Shown: one piece after another, positions 10,834 through 22,565 of the stretch
Layout: each line of letters begins with the position of its first letter
Numbering within the stretch: the stretch's first letter is position 1
Source of the DNA: Vandiemenella viatica
Taxonomy: Eukaryota > Arthropoda > Insecta > Orthoptera > Morabidae
DNA length: 64,000 bases
Reading direction: 5' to 3'
Assembly: GCA_031002005.1 (NCBI GenBank)
Contig: CM061920.1
Location: forward strand, 112,582,095-112,646,094
The notes under the pieces: generated by a model
What the model was told of the DNA's origin: nothing
Database searches by the model: none
Seen by the model: only the letters and a program-made list of their open reading frames with translations
Made by a program: the position numbers and the translations under genes

Positions 10834-11689
10834 TCACTTTTGTTTTATTTTATTTGATCCACAATTAGTATACTCAGCAGAATGGTCACAAATCAAATTT
10901 AATTTAAAGCTTCATATTCGGAGATGGCAAGCTGTTTGGATGAAATGAAACTAAAGTGATAAAACAATCCTCCACAATTACACAAGTACTGAACTAGTCT
11001 CCAACAGCAATGATAAAATTCACTTAAATGTTCCAAATTACCCACAAAGTTATGAAAGTTGTTAAGCAACATAATTGTGATGTTAAGCAGGAAATGCAGT
11101 CAGTTGTGCACATACCCCAGTGTGGTCACATGATTTACCACCACTTTCATACTCTTACCTGCTAATCCAAGACTCATTCCTACTGGCTATATACAAGTGG
11201 AAATGGCTTTCTCCTCCCCCCCCCCTCTCCCTAATCAGTATTTTGGTTTGAGATTGCACACAATGATAATTTTTCCTGAAACTAATGACTTAAAGATATA
11301 AGACAAATGTTATAAGTAAATTATTACTAAATCTTTACCAACTTCTAAATATTCTTAATCTGAACTAGAACTATTAAATGATGAGGTTATGTTGAAGCAT
11401 TATTTGAACCCCCTGTGCATCCTATTGTCCAAACAGCAAAATACAGAAGAAATTTATTGACAGGTACAAAATTACAAGTTCAAAGTTGTCCATATTAACA
11501 GTGTTACATTATAATAACCAACTGTCCCCAATAAAACTGTCTCAATGCTTTCAGGACAAACAAACATGTATGAAGGTCTTAAGTACAGTAAACAAATTAA
11601 CATTCATTTTACATTGTGGTTTTACAATTTCTTAGAGCAGCATGGCCTCCTGAACACATATTTCCTCACCACGCAGCTCACATGATATT
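10834..11689. other. No gene recognised
   Basis: AT-rich sequence with a C-run near 11215-11226. I see no domain, inverted repeat or match to other parts of the window. Confidence 0.45.
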
Positions 11690-12900
11690 TAATAACAACT
11701 TCTTTTCCATCAATGGAAAAAATCTATCATCAAATCTTTGACACTACCATTGATATTTATATGGATCCTTCTCTTGAATTATCATTTTTATATCTACCCC
11801 TCATTTGGCTCAGGTTCAAAGATGATATTTTTATACTCTGTACATAAAGGGAAAACAAACTGCTAATCTTCCGCAACAACCTCAACTCCTATAATACCCT
11901 GAACTTCACAGTCATATTCTTACACACAAAAACATTTTCTTGGAAGTGGATGAATCCCTCTCAAGTGTCTACCTCAGCTCATTGGACCACATAAAGCCTA
12001 GTAACCAAGAACAGTATCTCTGTTTTGACAGTTGGCATCATTGTCACACTAAATGCTACTTACAGCCTTGGTATCCACAGTAGTCATATATCCTCTGACC
12101 ACCAGTCCTTCATACATTATTCCAACATCTCCAAAGTACTGATATTCCACAATCATCCACCAGATCTCTTGCCACATCACAGCAAACATATCCCATAAGC
12201 CATCTCAAACCCTCTAATACCAACTGTAGTCAATTTCTGATCACACAGTAATTACTAGGAATCAAATCCATCAATTTAATCCTAAGTAAGGATTATGAAT
12301 TCCTTCAAGCCATTAAATGAGGTCCTTTCTCCCCAAAATCCTATCAACCCTTCCCAGAACAATTTCAGTAGACTAGCTAACACCAACCAACACCTATTCC
12401 ACAAACATTGTTATCCTTGTCCCACTAGACAGGTGCATATTTCCTTCTTACACAAAAGGCCATGCTGCAAGATGTGTTACATGCAGCATTCTTATACAAC
12501 CTTCATCAACCCTGTCAACAGTGAAAAATCTTCCACCCTAGGCCATACAACCTCTGAAATCACCCACATAATATTCTCATTAACTTACAAAAACAGTCCG
12601 GTTTCCTGCATAGGTTTGAATAGCAATCAACATCAGTAAAAATGACATGGACAAATGGTACTTACCCAGAATCCAGACAAATCAGTAGCTGCTCATACCA
12701 CCTTGTGTAATACCAATAATTTCAATTCTTGCTCCCCCAACACATGCAATCATAGTTATGCTGAAGAGCAGCTTCTCTGAACTCTGAATGTAGGAACACG
12801 CATACCGGTACAAAATGGGTACCAGCCAGCTACCAAGTATCAGCTTAATATAACATCCCATTATACCTTCAAAGTCATTTCCAAACTCTATATCGTCAGT
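11690..12900 (+). mobile_element. Penelope-like element (P2), degraded RT and GIY-YIG region
   Basis: Plus-strand three-frame reading recovers PLE landmarks in order. Near 11700 NNFFSINGK...SNL corresponds to the 'FNG.xYxQ..GTA' block. Near 11815 RFKDDIFIL is a decayed form of the RxxDDIF catalytic box. Near 12010-12180 are QYLCFDSWHHCHTK and HQSFIHYSNI. Near 12470 CKMCYMQHSY and near 12540-12760 GHTTSEITHIIFSLTYKN and KWHGQM...VAAHTTLCNTNN mark the zinc and GIY-YIG endonuclease. No intact frame remains. Confidence 0.8.
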
Positions 12901-12998
12901 TTCAGTCCCCTACACTCTTACCTATTATGAACTACGGCTTACTAGATGTGATGACTAATTTAGTATTTTTCTGGATTGCTGCTCATTTTGAATATATA

Positions 12999-13273
12999 TG
13001 CAAGGTGTTAAAAAAAAAGTGTAAAATAATTAAGGAGGTATGTGATGACATACATTGAGGATGTACAGGACCAACCAAGACAGTTTCAAAGAGTGAATGA
13101 TTACTTATGCTGAAGGACTGAGGCTTGCATTGCCAGGGATGGACATCATACTGCCAACATGTTATAACCTCCGAAAGTATACGTTTGTGACCCAATGTTT
13201 ATCAGATATTTTTGTTATATTTTGATGCACACTATCACCTCCTAAAATATTTTGCACTTTTTTAACACTCTAT
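12999..13273. mobile_element. MITE, Tc1/mariner-like (TA-flanked)
   Basis: Imperfect ~40 bp terminal inverted repeats: the left reads 'aaggtgttaaaaa...gtgtaaaataattaaggaggt', and the right reads the same on the opposite strand from 'gatatagagtgttaaaaaa'. Both ends lie in TA-rich sequence compatible with a TA target duplication. The 275 bp have no coding capacity. The 'ggtgtt' start is common in insect Tc1/mariner MITEs. Confidence 0.75.
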
Positions 13274-14010
13274 ATCTACTATATAATTTCCTAAGCTTGC
13301 TCACTTGTTCACCTCGATAGCTGTTGACTGGAGAAGATGTCACGTGCCAGCCTTCACTGGCAAATTAACAGTGACCAGAGATAATATTAGAAGAAATTCA
13401 AGGTTATGTGAACAATTTGATAGCTAAGAACATGCTATGAATCAGCTGCCATAATATATTCGTTAAGTTTGATTTTTGTAGAATTTCATAGTTAAAAAAA
13501 TATTGATAAACTTTATGGCTGAAAAAATATGGAACTCCTTTCCAGTAACATATCTCTAATGATAGCAACACAAAAAAACTTTAAGAAACTTAAATTACGC
13601 ATGGAGTATGCTGTAACCATTAATGCCAAGTGTCATTCTTGCCTGGGATAAATTTCAATTTAATCAAAACTTTCACTAATGTTGCAGCTTGACCAAAGTT
13701 TATACATTACAGTTTATTTGCTTTTTACATATTTTAATAACCACTTTCATTAATATTCTTTGTCCACATACACTGTACATGAATTATTAGATTATTTAAA
13801 CTGAACATCAGACCAAATATGTTACCAAATCGAGCATTCTGGAAATTCATTTCTTTGGAGTTGCTTAACTACTTAATAATCGGGAATTTGTATTATATTC
13901 TCTGGCTGTTATGGATACTATGGCCAAAGATTACATTATAAATGTTTGCCAAACCCCAATCAAAAACAACGTGATGCTTTCAACAGATATATATATATAT
14001 ATATATATAT
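13274..14010. other. No gene recognised; ends in (AT)n
   Basis: AT-rich filler; 13987-14010 is an (AT)n microsatellite directly before LINE E. Nothing else is supported. Confidence 0.5.
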
Positions 14011-14088
14011 CTGGTGGTCTGTGCTAGGTAGCAGTGGCTGCAGGGTGAAATGTAGGGACACACATGGCTATGCCCTGAAAGGATAGTC

Positions 14089-15429
14089 ATGGGCCCACAT
14101 CAAGACCCAATCGCTACGGTTGTCTGCAACATGGCGCTGATCGGACTAGCGGGTTTAAACTGTTCCGATAAAAGTGATAAGAAGGAAGTAAAAAGTGGTA
14201 ATAAATGTAAGCTGTGTTTCAAACAAGTGAGGAAAGGTATCCAGTGTAAATACTGTAATTGGTGGTTTCACGAAAATTGCTGCAAAATAAATATAAAACT
14301 AGTAACAGTTGACTACTCATGGTCGTGTGAATCGTGTGTAACGGAAATGTGTTCAAAACAGTACATGGACATCATCAGAGACAAGGACGCTATAATTCAA
14401 GTATTGGAAAGTGATATTAGAGAATTACAAATAAAATATGCTGCTTTGGAATACGGATGCAAAATTTTGGAGAAAAACAAAAACGTTAGTGTTAAAACAA
14501 ATGAAAGTAAGTGTTTCGAAACTTTTAGCTCAGTTGTAAACAAGAAATGTTCTGCATCTAATAAACTAGAAGAAAAAATTTCCGAAAAATGCGGTGTAAC
14601 TATAGTACCAGCAGACGAAGAAAAATCTCAAAATATTCAAAGAGTGAACTCTCCACCTTGCAAAAACAGATTCAGTTTACTTGAAGATGGCGATGTTATA
14701 GAAAAGGTAAATGAAATAGGTTTATGAGTCAAAGTGCCTAAACTAACGAAGCTTAACGAAAGTGAAGTGATTAAAGAGTGTAGTGAAATTCTTAGACCAA
14801 TTATCAACCGTGGTAATGAAACACAAAGCCCAAAGACATCAAATTGTAAACGCAGAGCTAGGTCAGTAAAAATACATATTTATGCAGACAGTCAAGGACG
14901 AAAAATAAGGGATATTATCGAAAACAGTTCCAACCACCACACCTCAGCTTCAATAAAACCTGGAGCAAAATTTATAGATGTGGCGGCAAGCTCTTTACCT
15001 ACAGATGCTACAGGAATGGCAGTTTTTATTGCTGGATCAAATGATGTAGCAAGAAATGAGGGAAAATTCTTCTTATCGTCTTTAAGAAGAAAGTTGCATG
15101 CACTACAAAACACAAAAATTGCACTCTTCTCAGTATCATTTCGGCACGATCTTCCATTCTGGTCATGTGTGAATGCAGAAGTAGCTCGAGTAAATGAAGA
15201 AATGAAGAAACTCTGCAAATACTTTAAAAATGTGTCTTTTGTAGATATAAGTAACTTAGGTAAGAGATTTTACACCGTTCATGGCCTCCATCTGAATGAT
15301 CTGGGAAAAAGGTATGTGAGTGAGAAAATTATAAACCTAGCCGATGAGTTAGACCTCACACAGACTTTGAGGTTAGAGGCAATACCACTGGGTTTCAAGG
15401 GAAATTCTTTTTTAGAGTTAACAAACTAG
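14089..15429 (+). pseudogene. LINE E ORF1: PHD finger plus SGNH/GDSL esterase, one in-frame stop
   Basis: One frame of 447 codons with a single TGA at 14725-14727. The N-terminal half has a PHD-type finger: CKLCFKQ, then GIQCKYCNWWFHENCC and SCESC, roughly residues 41-86. An acidic and lysine-rich helical region predicted to be coiled coil follows. After the stop, the second half carries an SGNH hydrolase pattern: IYADSQGRKIRD (block I, nucleophile Ser), VFIAGSNDVARN (GxND block) and VHGLHLNDLG with the C-terminal His. All esterase blocks look intact. The family is thought to bind RNA/chromatin and lipids. The stop could be a mutation or read through. Start chosen at the first long-frame GTG/ATG cluster; ATG at 14131 is an alternative. 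Confidence 0.85.
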
Positions 15430-15431
15430 AT

Positions 15432-16932
15432 GTGGGCCTAGCTGGTTTATCAACATTTACTGTGGAGAACCAGTCCAATGACAAGCAGGTTACTATGCCC
15501 ATGAGGTTAGTCAAGGAAAATAACTTAAGTCAGAACACAGTTAGCATTAGGAATTCGTTTAAGATAGGTTATCTCAATGTTGAAGGTATAAGAGGAAAAC
15601 ATGTACTTTTAAACGATTTTGCTAATGAGAATATGCTCGATCCATTATGTGTGAGTGAGCACTGGTGCAAGGGTAATGAAATTTCTTTTCATGTATTAGA
15701 TGATTTCCAGTTAGTTAACAGTTTTAGCAGGGTACAGCGGATTCATGGGGGTGTGTCGATTTATATTAAGAAAGCGTTAATGAACGCTAGTAATGAATTA
15801 GATTTAGGTTTTTTGTGTAGCGAATTGCATTTTGAAGCTACAGGTATATATTTCGAGAATTTAAAAATAGTTATTGTATCACTTTATAGGTCACCCAGTG
15901 GTGACCACTAACCTTTTTAGAAAAATTTGAGAATTTATTAAATTTTTTTCTTAGTACTAGGTGGAGAAAGTTCAGTATAGTGATTGGTGGAGACATAAAT
16001 GCTGCATTTGATGTGACAAAAGATACACACAATGTAAATGAATTTAAAAATCTGTTAAGACAATTTAATTTCAGTTTTTCTAACTGTAAACCTACAAGGG
16101 AGAATGCTTGTCTTGACAATATTTTTACAAATGTTAGCAGAGATTTAATGTGTTCTGATGTGGCTGTTTTTGCCTTCTCAGACCATGATTCAGTTTGGAT
16201 TGAAATAGATATGCCTAATTTGAAGAACAAAGAGCACAAAGATCCTAAGGTGGCCATCACAAGACCAGTAACACGGGATAAAATGTCTAATTTTATGGTC
16301 TCACTTGGGAATTATGATTGGAAAGATTTGTGTAATAGTGTTAGTCAATGCTCTGCTAATGTAGCATTTGAGAGATTTTTCTGTGCTTTCATAAATATTT
16401 TTGAGACAAACTTTCCACAGTACAAATGTAAAGTCAATCCCAATACATGTAAAATAAATAAACATAGGCATAACAATGTGTGGTACACACCGCAACTAGC
16501 CAATATGAAAAACAATGTGTTATTGTATTTAGATTTGTATAGACTACACAAAACAGATACGACTAAGCTAAGATACTTAAGAGCTCGAAAGGATTATAAA
16601 CACGCATTCAATGAGGCTAAGAAACAACATAACATATTCAGTATAGAGTCATCCAATAATAAATGTAAGAAAGCATGGAGTGTGATAAACTCAGTGGCCA
16701 AAACCAAACGAAAAGAGGCTGTAGCAGTAACACCAGATGAATTTAATAACTTTTGTATACAGTCGGTGAATGACATTTGTGGCAGCATTGTTAGACCCCA
16801 GGAAACTGTATCTGATCTCATAAAATGTCATAATGTAAACTATACTTTGAAAGATAAATTTGTACTTTCGGAGGTATCACCAGATGATGTTTTGGGTATA
16901 GTACATAACTTTAGGCCATCTGATAGTGTAGA
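15432..16932 (+). pseudogene. LINE E ORF2, endonuclease and linker (5' part)
   Basis: 15432-15911 reads FKIGYLNVEGIRGKH, LCVSEHWCKG, HGGVSIYIKK and IVIVSLYRSPSGDH, the first blocks of an AP-type endonuclease. A one-base frameshift near 15908 moves the reading to the frame that continues at 15980: VIGGDINAAFD (catalytic GDxN), LDNIFTN and FSDHDSVWIEI (the terminal SDH block). The linker reaches PSDSVD where the hAT entered. ORF2 begins 3 bp after the ORF1 stop, which suggests coupled reinitiation. A protein continuing past 16932 in this frame is read-through into the hAT and not real. Confidence 0.88.
16925..16932. repeat. hAT target-site duplication, left
   Basis: AGTGTAGA, identical to 21118-21125 at the other end of the hAT. 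Confidence 0.95.
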
Positions 16933-17794
16933 CAGTGGCGGCCCTAGGGCGGTGCGAGCGGTGCGGCCGCACCGGGCGCTGTTATATGGGGGGCGCCGAA
17001 AATGCAGCGGGAGATCGTCTACGCAAAAAATGAAAAATAAATTATATAATAGCCCAGCTTGCAGTTCACATATTATTTTAAAACACTGTTATCCAGAAGA
17101 GTTTATAATCATAAGAGCTTCAGCTTGATGCATAGCCGTATGTCGTCATAGAATCGCGTAGCCTCGAGTTGTGGCTCGAGTTTCTTCGGGGAGATATTCA
17201 ACCTACTTATCTATTTCTGCCATATGATACCCAAGTAGATTGAAGCAAACGTTCGTATTGGAAATGTTTACAAAGCATAATGTGCCTTTACAGACAAGAT
17301 ATGTCGCTACCTAAAAAAAGTGCTTAAAAAGAAAACAAAACCAAGCCAAAACTGAGAAGTCTTCAAAATTGCTTGCAAATTTTTTTAGAGTTGAGAAGTC
17401 ATCTGAATCGTCGTCACCAGAACTAGTTCAACATGTGGCGGAAGAAAACTTTTAATGGAAGTTATTCAGACGAGGCTCATGATAAAGAGCAGCATGTGCT
17501 GGAAGATTTATCAATGGCTGTAACGTCGTCTGCTGTTCAAAATATTACAGAATAGTTTGTATCATACATACCACCACCGTCGCCTGTTCAAAGTACAATT
17601 TATGATGATATTTCAAAATGGTCTCTCTTTGATTCTGCAGCCAAGATGTAATAATAATTGGAGCAACGGAAAAATAAAAAAATATTAAAAATCCATCGAC
17701 ACCATTTTTCGAATACGCATTTTCAAAGAGTAATGCCAGATTGAAAACTTATAAAAGAAGATGATTTGTTTACTTTAAATCTGCAAATAACGTA

Positions 17795-18519
17795 CGGCGT
17801 GATTATAATTACAGTTTAAGTTTCAAAACGCTGTAAAAAACGAACCACTGAAAGAACGTGAACGGTGATTCTGTACCAGTAGCTCTGCAGAAGTTCAGGA
17901 CCCTCAAGGGTATGAAAAAAGGCGTTGGACCGATGACTGTTATGGGTCTGGTGAAACTGATGAAAAAATTCGAAAATTCAGGTTCGTTTGATGTGCAGTC
18001 TGGTAGAGGAAGGAAAAGATATGATTCTGCGGTAGTTGAAGAAGTGGCTACAGCAGTTCAGGAGGCGTCGAGCGGTGGTGTACAACCATACAGTGCACGG
18101 ACAATTGCCCGAACATTGGACAGGCCTGTGAGCACGGTGCATAACATAACATTCCATGAAACATCCTGCTATCCGTACAAAATTTGCCATGTGCAAGAGT
18201 TGTTTCCTTCCGACCTGCCAGCAAGAGAGAATTTTGCTTTGGAATTTCTTGCTCGCATGGAAGTGGACAAGGATTGGCCGTGGAAATTCTGTGGACAGAC
18301 GAAGCCCATTTCCATCTGACGGGATATGTTTTACGATTTGTCATTTGTAGACGAAATTCTGATGCTTACAGCTAAAATTTTGAACTTTTTTTTGTTTTTT
18401 GTTTCTTGTTCTTTCCTCCTCCTTCTTCAATAATACGCCGTACAATTTTGATGCCATTCTAATCAGTGGTTCTGTTTTTAGAGCGTTTTGAAAGTTAAAC
18501 TTTAATTATAATCACCCTG
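17795..18519 (+). mobile_element. Tc1/mariner (IS630)-like transposon remnant nested in the hAT, TA-flanked
   Basis: Terminal inverted repeats of about 55 bp: the left starts 'cggcgtgattataattacag', the right reads 'cagggtgattataattaaag' on the opposite strand. Further matching runs follow at 'caaaacgct' and 'gaaccactg'. TA dinucleotides flank at 17793-17794 and 18520-18521. The 725 bp element holds the N-terminal two-thirds of a transposase only, so it is an internal deletion derivative. Confidence 0.92.
17858..18375 (+). pseudogene. Tc1/mariner-like transposase N-terminal fragment
   Basis: 17858-18319 carries a helix-turn-helix region: MTVMGLVKLMKKFENSGSF, SGRGRKRY and SARTIARTLDRPVSTVHNI. 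A YPYKICHVQELFPSDLPAR block and FALEFLARMEVDKDWPW follow. A one-base shift then gives ILWTDEAHFHLTG (about 18287-18325), the first catalytic Asp block of the DDE domain. The rest of the catalytic domain is absent. This arrangement is known from insect IS630-like transposases with a DUF4817-type N-terminus. Confidence 0.85.
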
Positions 18520-18850
18520 TATATTGTTCTTTCTGTTGTTTATTCAACAGAACGGCTCACTCTTATTTGGGCAAAGAAGGATTTGATGACTGGAGTTACT
18601 TATCACAGCGTCTCAAAACTCATGAAACTTCCTCAAATCACCAGCGCACCATGCTCAGTTGGATAGAAGCGTTTATTCGTTTAAAGAACTTCTGTGTAAA
18701 AGACAAGTATTTATAAATACAAACTGAAGACGAAAAATGACGATGGGTTGCAAGTGAGTGTGTTCATTTTATATGCAATAATTTCTTGTTCAGAGGAAGC
18801 TTTGGATTTGAAACACTAAATACTTTTTATAATGGTAACTTCCTAGGTAC

Positions 18851-19016
18851 TGTACACACTTTGACAATAAATTTGGCCGCCGCTGAAACAGTAATGCAAT
18901 ACTGGCAAGCCAGCATTGCGTTACTGTTTCTTAGGAAGACATTGATGTCAGATTGTGCAAAATAAGAGTGATAGAATTTTTCAGCGGCGGCCAAATTTAT
19001 TGTCAAAGTATGTACA
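18851..19016. mobile_element. Palindromic MITE with 36 bp inverted repeats, nested in the hAT
   Basis: The arms 18851-18886 and 18981-19016 are inverted copies with a single mismatch ('tgtacacactttgacaataa' continuing to 'ggccgccgctga'). Just inside the left arm, 18885-18930 forms a second hairpin ('gaaacagtaatgcaatactgg' against 'cagcattgcgttactgtttc'). It interrupts the hAT transposase between NGNFLG and LLGNYDP. No coding capacity. Confidence 0.85.
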
Positions 19017-19925
19017 TTGCAACTGCTGGGAAATTATGACCCTGTGATGATGGAGCATCTCCAACGTATTATTAATAAGAAGACGAATGTATATTATTTT
19101 GCCAAACATATTGAAAACGAAAGAAGTTCGTAATAAAATTTGACTATGGATAAGTCATCCACATACTTTTCCATTACACTGAATTGAACTCTTGATGTCA
19201 GTCGCGTCAAACAATTATCTTTAACATTGTTTTTGTTAACATTAATGAAGACGAAGCCCAATTACGTGAGTGTTTCGTTGCTTTAAAAAGCCGAAAGTGA
19301 CTCTTCGGGAGCTGGACTCACTGGCCTGTGTATCGAGGATACTTTGCAAAAGTTCGATTTTGGTATGTACGATTGTCGCGGCCAAAGATATGATAATAGA
19401 TCCAGTATGGTAGTAAGAAACAAAGGTGTCCAAAGCAGAATTCTGAACCAATTTCTTCGAGCATTTTTTAATCTATGTAGCTGTCATTAAATTTGGTAAT
19501 AGCAGGTTCCGCCAAAACATCAGTTAAATCGGTTTCTTTGTCCAGATTTTTTTTAAAAAATATTTGTTCTATTCTCTCGATCAACAAAGCGATGGGATGT
19601 GGTATCCAAGCACGTAGAAGGACTATCGCCAACAAAATTTATGAAAGTTGTTTTGAGAATTTAGTTTCTAGCTTCGCTGCAGTTCATCACTATTCTTCAG
19701 TTCATGACGTCCTTCTGGAAACGAATTATTCAGTTGCAGCAACAGAGGCCTTGTCCATGGTCAGACCATGCAACAATTTGAGTTCATATTTACAATGGTG
19801 ACTTTTTATAGTTCATTGTTTCAAGTAAACATTCTAAACAAGGCTAAGCAGTCTGAAAGTGGATTTACAAAACACTTCACAATTGCTGGAAAACAACTCG
19901 GAATTTGAGAAAGAATACCAGGGTT

Positions 19926-20114
19926 TGTGAGTGTAGGCTTTCCCGGCGAATAAATGACAACAAATCTTCTCGGGTTTGCAGCCGGATTTTATTAAAAAGC
20001 GACAAGCTTTCGGCAACTAGCTCAGCAGCCATCATCAGGTCAATTATGTAACGGCTGAAAGCTTGTCGCTTTTTAATAAAATCCGGCTGCAAACCCGAGA
20101 AGATTTGCTGTCAA
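19926..20114. mobile_element. Foldback MITE with ~59 bp arms and 10 bp TSD, nested in the hAT
   Basis: The arms 19956-20014 and 20054-20112 are near-perfect inverted copies (blocks 'cttctcgggtttgcagccgg' and 'aaaaagcgacaagctttcgg'). The flanks TACCAGGGTT (19916-19925) and TATCAGGGTT (20115-20124) look like a target duplication with one change. Removing the insert joins transposase residues EKEYQG to YSSALITSREIA. Confidence 0.85.
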
Positions 20115-20430
20115 TATCAGGGTTATTCGTCTGCTCTGATAACATCTAGAGAAATTGCTTCCCAGACTGTGACATATTCCATTATTAAGCCAGTCAGATA
20201 CCGAAGCAAGCAAAGACTTTTGTGGTATGAGGCCGTAGATGAGATACCAACAGAGCCCAGAAGAATTGTTTACAATTAACGTGTTTTGGCACACGGTCTA
20301 TACAGTTGAGAATGCGTCAGTCACTCAATTTACACAACTATCCAGATTTAATGATTACGGTGTCGTTCTTACTCATTATCAAAACAATTCCTCATTTGTT
20401 TGTTTAAAAAAATTATTAAAAACTATGTGA

Positions 20431-21117
20431 ATATGACGTATACTTGATGTGAGCTTTCTGTACGCCATAGTATCTTAAATGAACGTTTCAAACATATAGT
20501 GTTCCTTTCTACAGCTGTAGTTTCCCATTTATACCGCTGTTGTACTATATTAATCTTTCTGAGGTTTGAGTTATTAGTAGTAGTAGTAGTAGTAGTAGTA
20601 CTTTATTTGTCCTCTAAATCATTTACATGTACTTTATACATAATGATATGAGACACGTAAATTATAAAATATGATTTATATTTAAATTACATTATTTACA
20701 TTAAATTAATCCGTACAATTCAAATATTCTTCTACAGAGTAAAAGGAGTGGTATTGAAGGTATGACATCAACAATTTGACGTAATATTAATATATTTTGC
20801 CAGCGGATTTGCGCGAGTCGAGTTCATAATGCATTTATACACGTATTCGTATTTAAATCCTACGGGAACTACTTTTTCGATCAGGATAAAAGTATATAGC
20901 GGATACACTATTCCAAATTTTGTCCTAAGCCGTTTCGACGTGAAACGGTAAAAACATCCAAGCATACAAACATTTACATATACAGTATAATAGTAGGATG
21001 TAAAAAATGTATGTTAGTCTGTCTATATGGACATCTTAAGCTTAATAAGCGATTACACATTTGGGGCGCCACAATGAGATCTCGCACCACCTGAAAAACT
21101 TGCTAGGGCCGGCCCTG
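20431..21117. other. hAT 3' non-coding region
   Basis: Apart from the microsatellite this holds AT-rich sequence and the right terminal inverted repeat. No ORF is supported; a weak minus-strand ORF at 20768-20965 has no recognisable motif. Confidence 0.5.
20573..20602. repeat. (AGT)n microsatellite
   Basis: About nine uninterrupted agt units inside the hAT 3' region. Confidence 0.9.
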
Positions 21118-21125
21118 AGTGTAGA
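21118..21125. repeat. hAT target-site duplication, right
   Basis: AGTGTAGA, identical to 16925-16932. Confidence 0.95.
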
Positions 21126-22565
21126 TATATATGACCTTTCTAGTAATATGATTAAAAAGATAATTGGTTGTATATTATTTCCTCTCACTTATTGTATAAA
21201 TAAATGTTTAACTGAAGGTGTGTTTCCAGAGGTGTTAAAATTATCTAGAGTTGTGCCCATTTATAAGAAGGGAGAGAGAGATTGCCCATCTAGTTATCGC
21301 CCTGTATCTCTGACACCAGTTTTTTCTAAGGTACTAGAATCTGTTATCTATAAACAGTTAGGGGTTTATTTGGAGCACTACAACATTCTTTCTACTGAAC
21401 AGTTTGGCTTTAGGAAAGGCAAATCTACTGCTCATGCTATTGACTCTTTGATTAAGAAGGTTCTAAGTGCTTATGAGGAGAAAAACTTTGCTCAGGCAAC
21501 TTTTTGCGACCTCAGTAAGGGTTTGACTGTGTAGACCACGATTTACTTCTTAATAAATTACTTCATTACAGAATCATTAGTGACAAAGCTGGTAATATCT
21601 TTGAATCATTTCTTAGTAATCGTAAACAAATTGTATGTATTGGAAAGGCAAGATCCCAGATAACTGAAATCAAGTGTGGTGTGCCACAAGGCTCAGTATT
21701 GGGACCATTGTTATTCATTTTAATGATAAATGATTTGCCATTTTATATAATGTCCCACTCCATTCTATATGCTGATGACACCACTTTTCTTACTGTAAGT
21801 TCAGACTTTGAAACTCTTCAAACCATGACTAAAGATACCCTATCCCAAGTGTCAATCTGGTTTCAAGCTAATGGGTTTTTGCTCAGTGAGAGTAAAACAC
21901 AACAAACAGTATTTAGTCTAAGAGAATACCCAGTAGATGACTATGTAGGTTATGTTAAGTTTTTAGGTATTGTTATAGATAATAAATTGTCTTGGGATCC
22001 ACACATTAAATACGTTAGTGCAAGGTTGTCTAGAGTGGTGTACTTGTTAAGAAATTTAAAAAATCATGTACCTACAGCCTATGTAAGATCAGCGTATTTT
22101 GCTTTTTTTCAGAGTGTTATATCCTATGGACTATTATTTTGGGGCAATAGTACACATGTTCAGAATGTCTTGGTCCTTCAAAAGAAGGTAATTAGGATTA
22201 TGTCAAACGCTGAAAAATTTGCCCATTGTAGACCACTGTTTATTGAATTAAAAATATTAACGGTAATAAACTTGTACATTTACACTGTTCTCCTGCACAC
22301 AAAAAATAACCAAGCTGAATACCTTCTTAGGCAAGATTTACACTGTCACAGTACGAGAAATAATAGGCACATTGACATACCTTACTGTAGATTATCAAAA
22401 TCATTGAACAGTTATGAAGTGTTGGGTATGAAAATGTTTAACAAACTACCTCTAGAATGGGTTGAAGCCCCATTCAATCTATTTAAGCAGACATTGTATA
22501 GCTGGTTAGTCACTAATCCTTTTTATTCAGTTAATGAATTCTATAAATGTGGAAATATGAAATAA
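21118..22565 (+). pseudogene. LINE E ORF2, reverse transcriptase (3' part)
   Basis: The frame resumes exactly after the hAT target duplication. It carries VVPIYKKGERDCPSSYRPVS, FGFRKGKST and FCDLSKG, then a single-base loss near 21520 where FDCVDHDL should follow. From about 21530 the frame is open: GVPQGSVLGPLLFI, LYADDTTF (catalytic YADD near 21768), KFLGIVIDNKLSWDPHI, and the C-terminal domain ending near 22565. All main RT blocks are present, so the copy died recently or is only lightly decayed. Confidence 0.92.

Larger units (their letters stand above)
17230..20430 (+). pseudogene. hAT transposase remnant (zinc finger MYM-type 1-like family)
   Basis: Discontinuous plus-strand pieces follow the order of this transposase family. 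Near 18560-18710 are SYLGKEGFDDWSYLSQRL, LKTHETSSNHQRTM and WIEAFIRLKN, the TTF-type zinc finger tail. Near 18785-18850 is FLFRGSFGFE...NGNFLG. Near 19020 is LLGNYDPVMMEHLQR. Near 19375-19470 is CRGQGYDN, a hallmark of the family, then KGVQSRILNQFLRAFF. Near 20130-20430 are ASQTVTYSIIKPVRYRSKQR and INVFWHTVYTVENASVTQF. Many stops, frameshifts and insertions separate the pieces. The N-terminal part 17230-17640 is barely readable. No catalytic function is possible. Confidence 0.85.
16933..21117 (+). mobile_element. hAT DNA transposon (ZMYM1/DUF4371-like transposase), with 8 bp TSD
   Basis: The ends read CAGTGGCGGCCCTAG at the left and, on the opposite strand, CAGGGCCGGCCCTAG at the right. Further matching 'gcgag' and 'ggcgcc' blocks lie inside. 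It is flanked by perfect 8 bp duplications AGTGTAGA at 16925-16932 and 21118-21125, the hAT signature. Removing the element and one duplication restores the LINE E reading frame across the junction (PSDSVD-IYDLSS). Inside is a decayed transposase plus three younger insertions: Tc1/mariner-like 17795-18519, palindromic MITEs 18851-19016 and 19926-20114. Confidence 0.95.

Noticed and set aside
16933..17128. C-terminal extension of the LINE E ORF2 frame (Arg/Pro-rich)
   Set aside because: This is read-through into the hAT terminal repeat, past the duplicated target site; the true continuation resumes at 21118.
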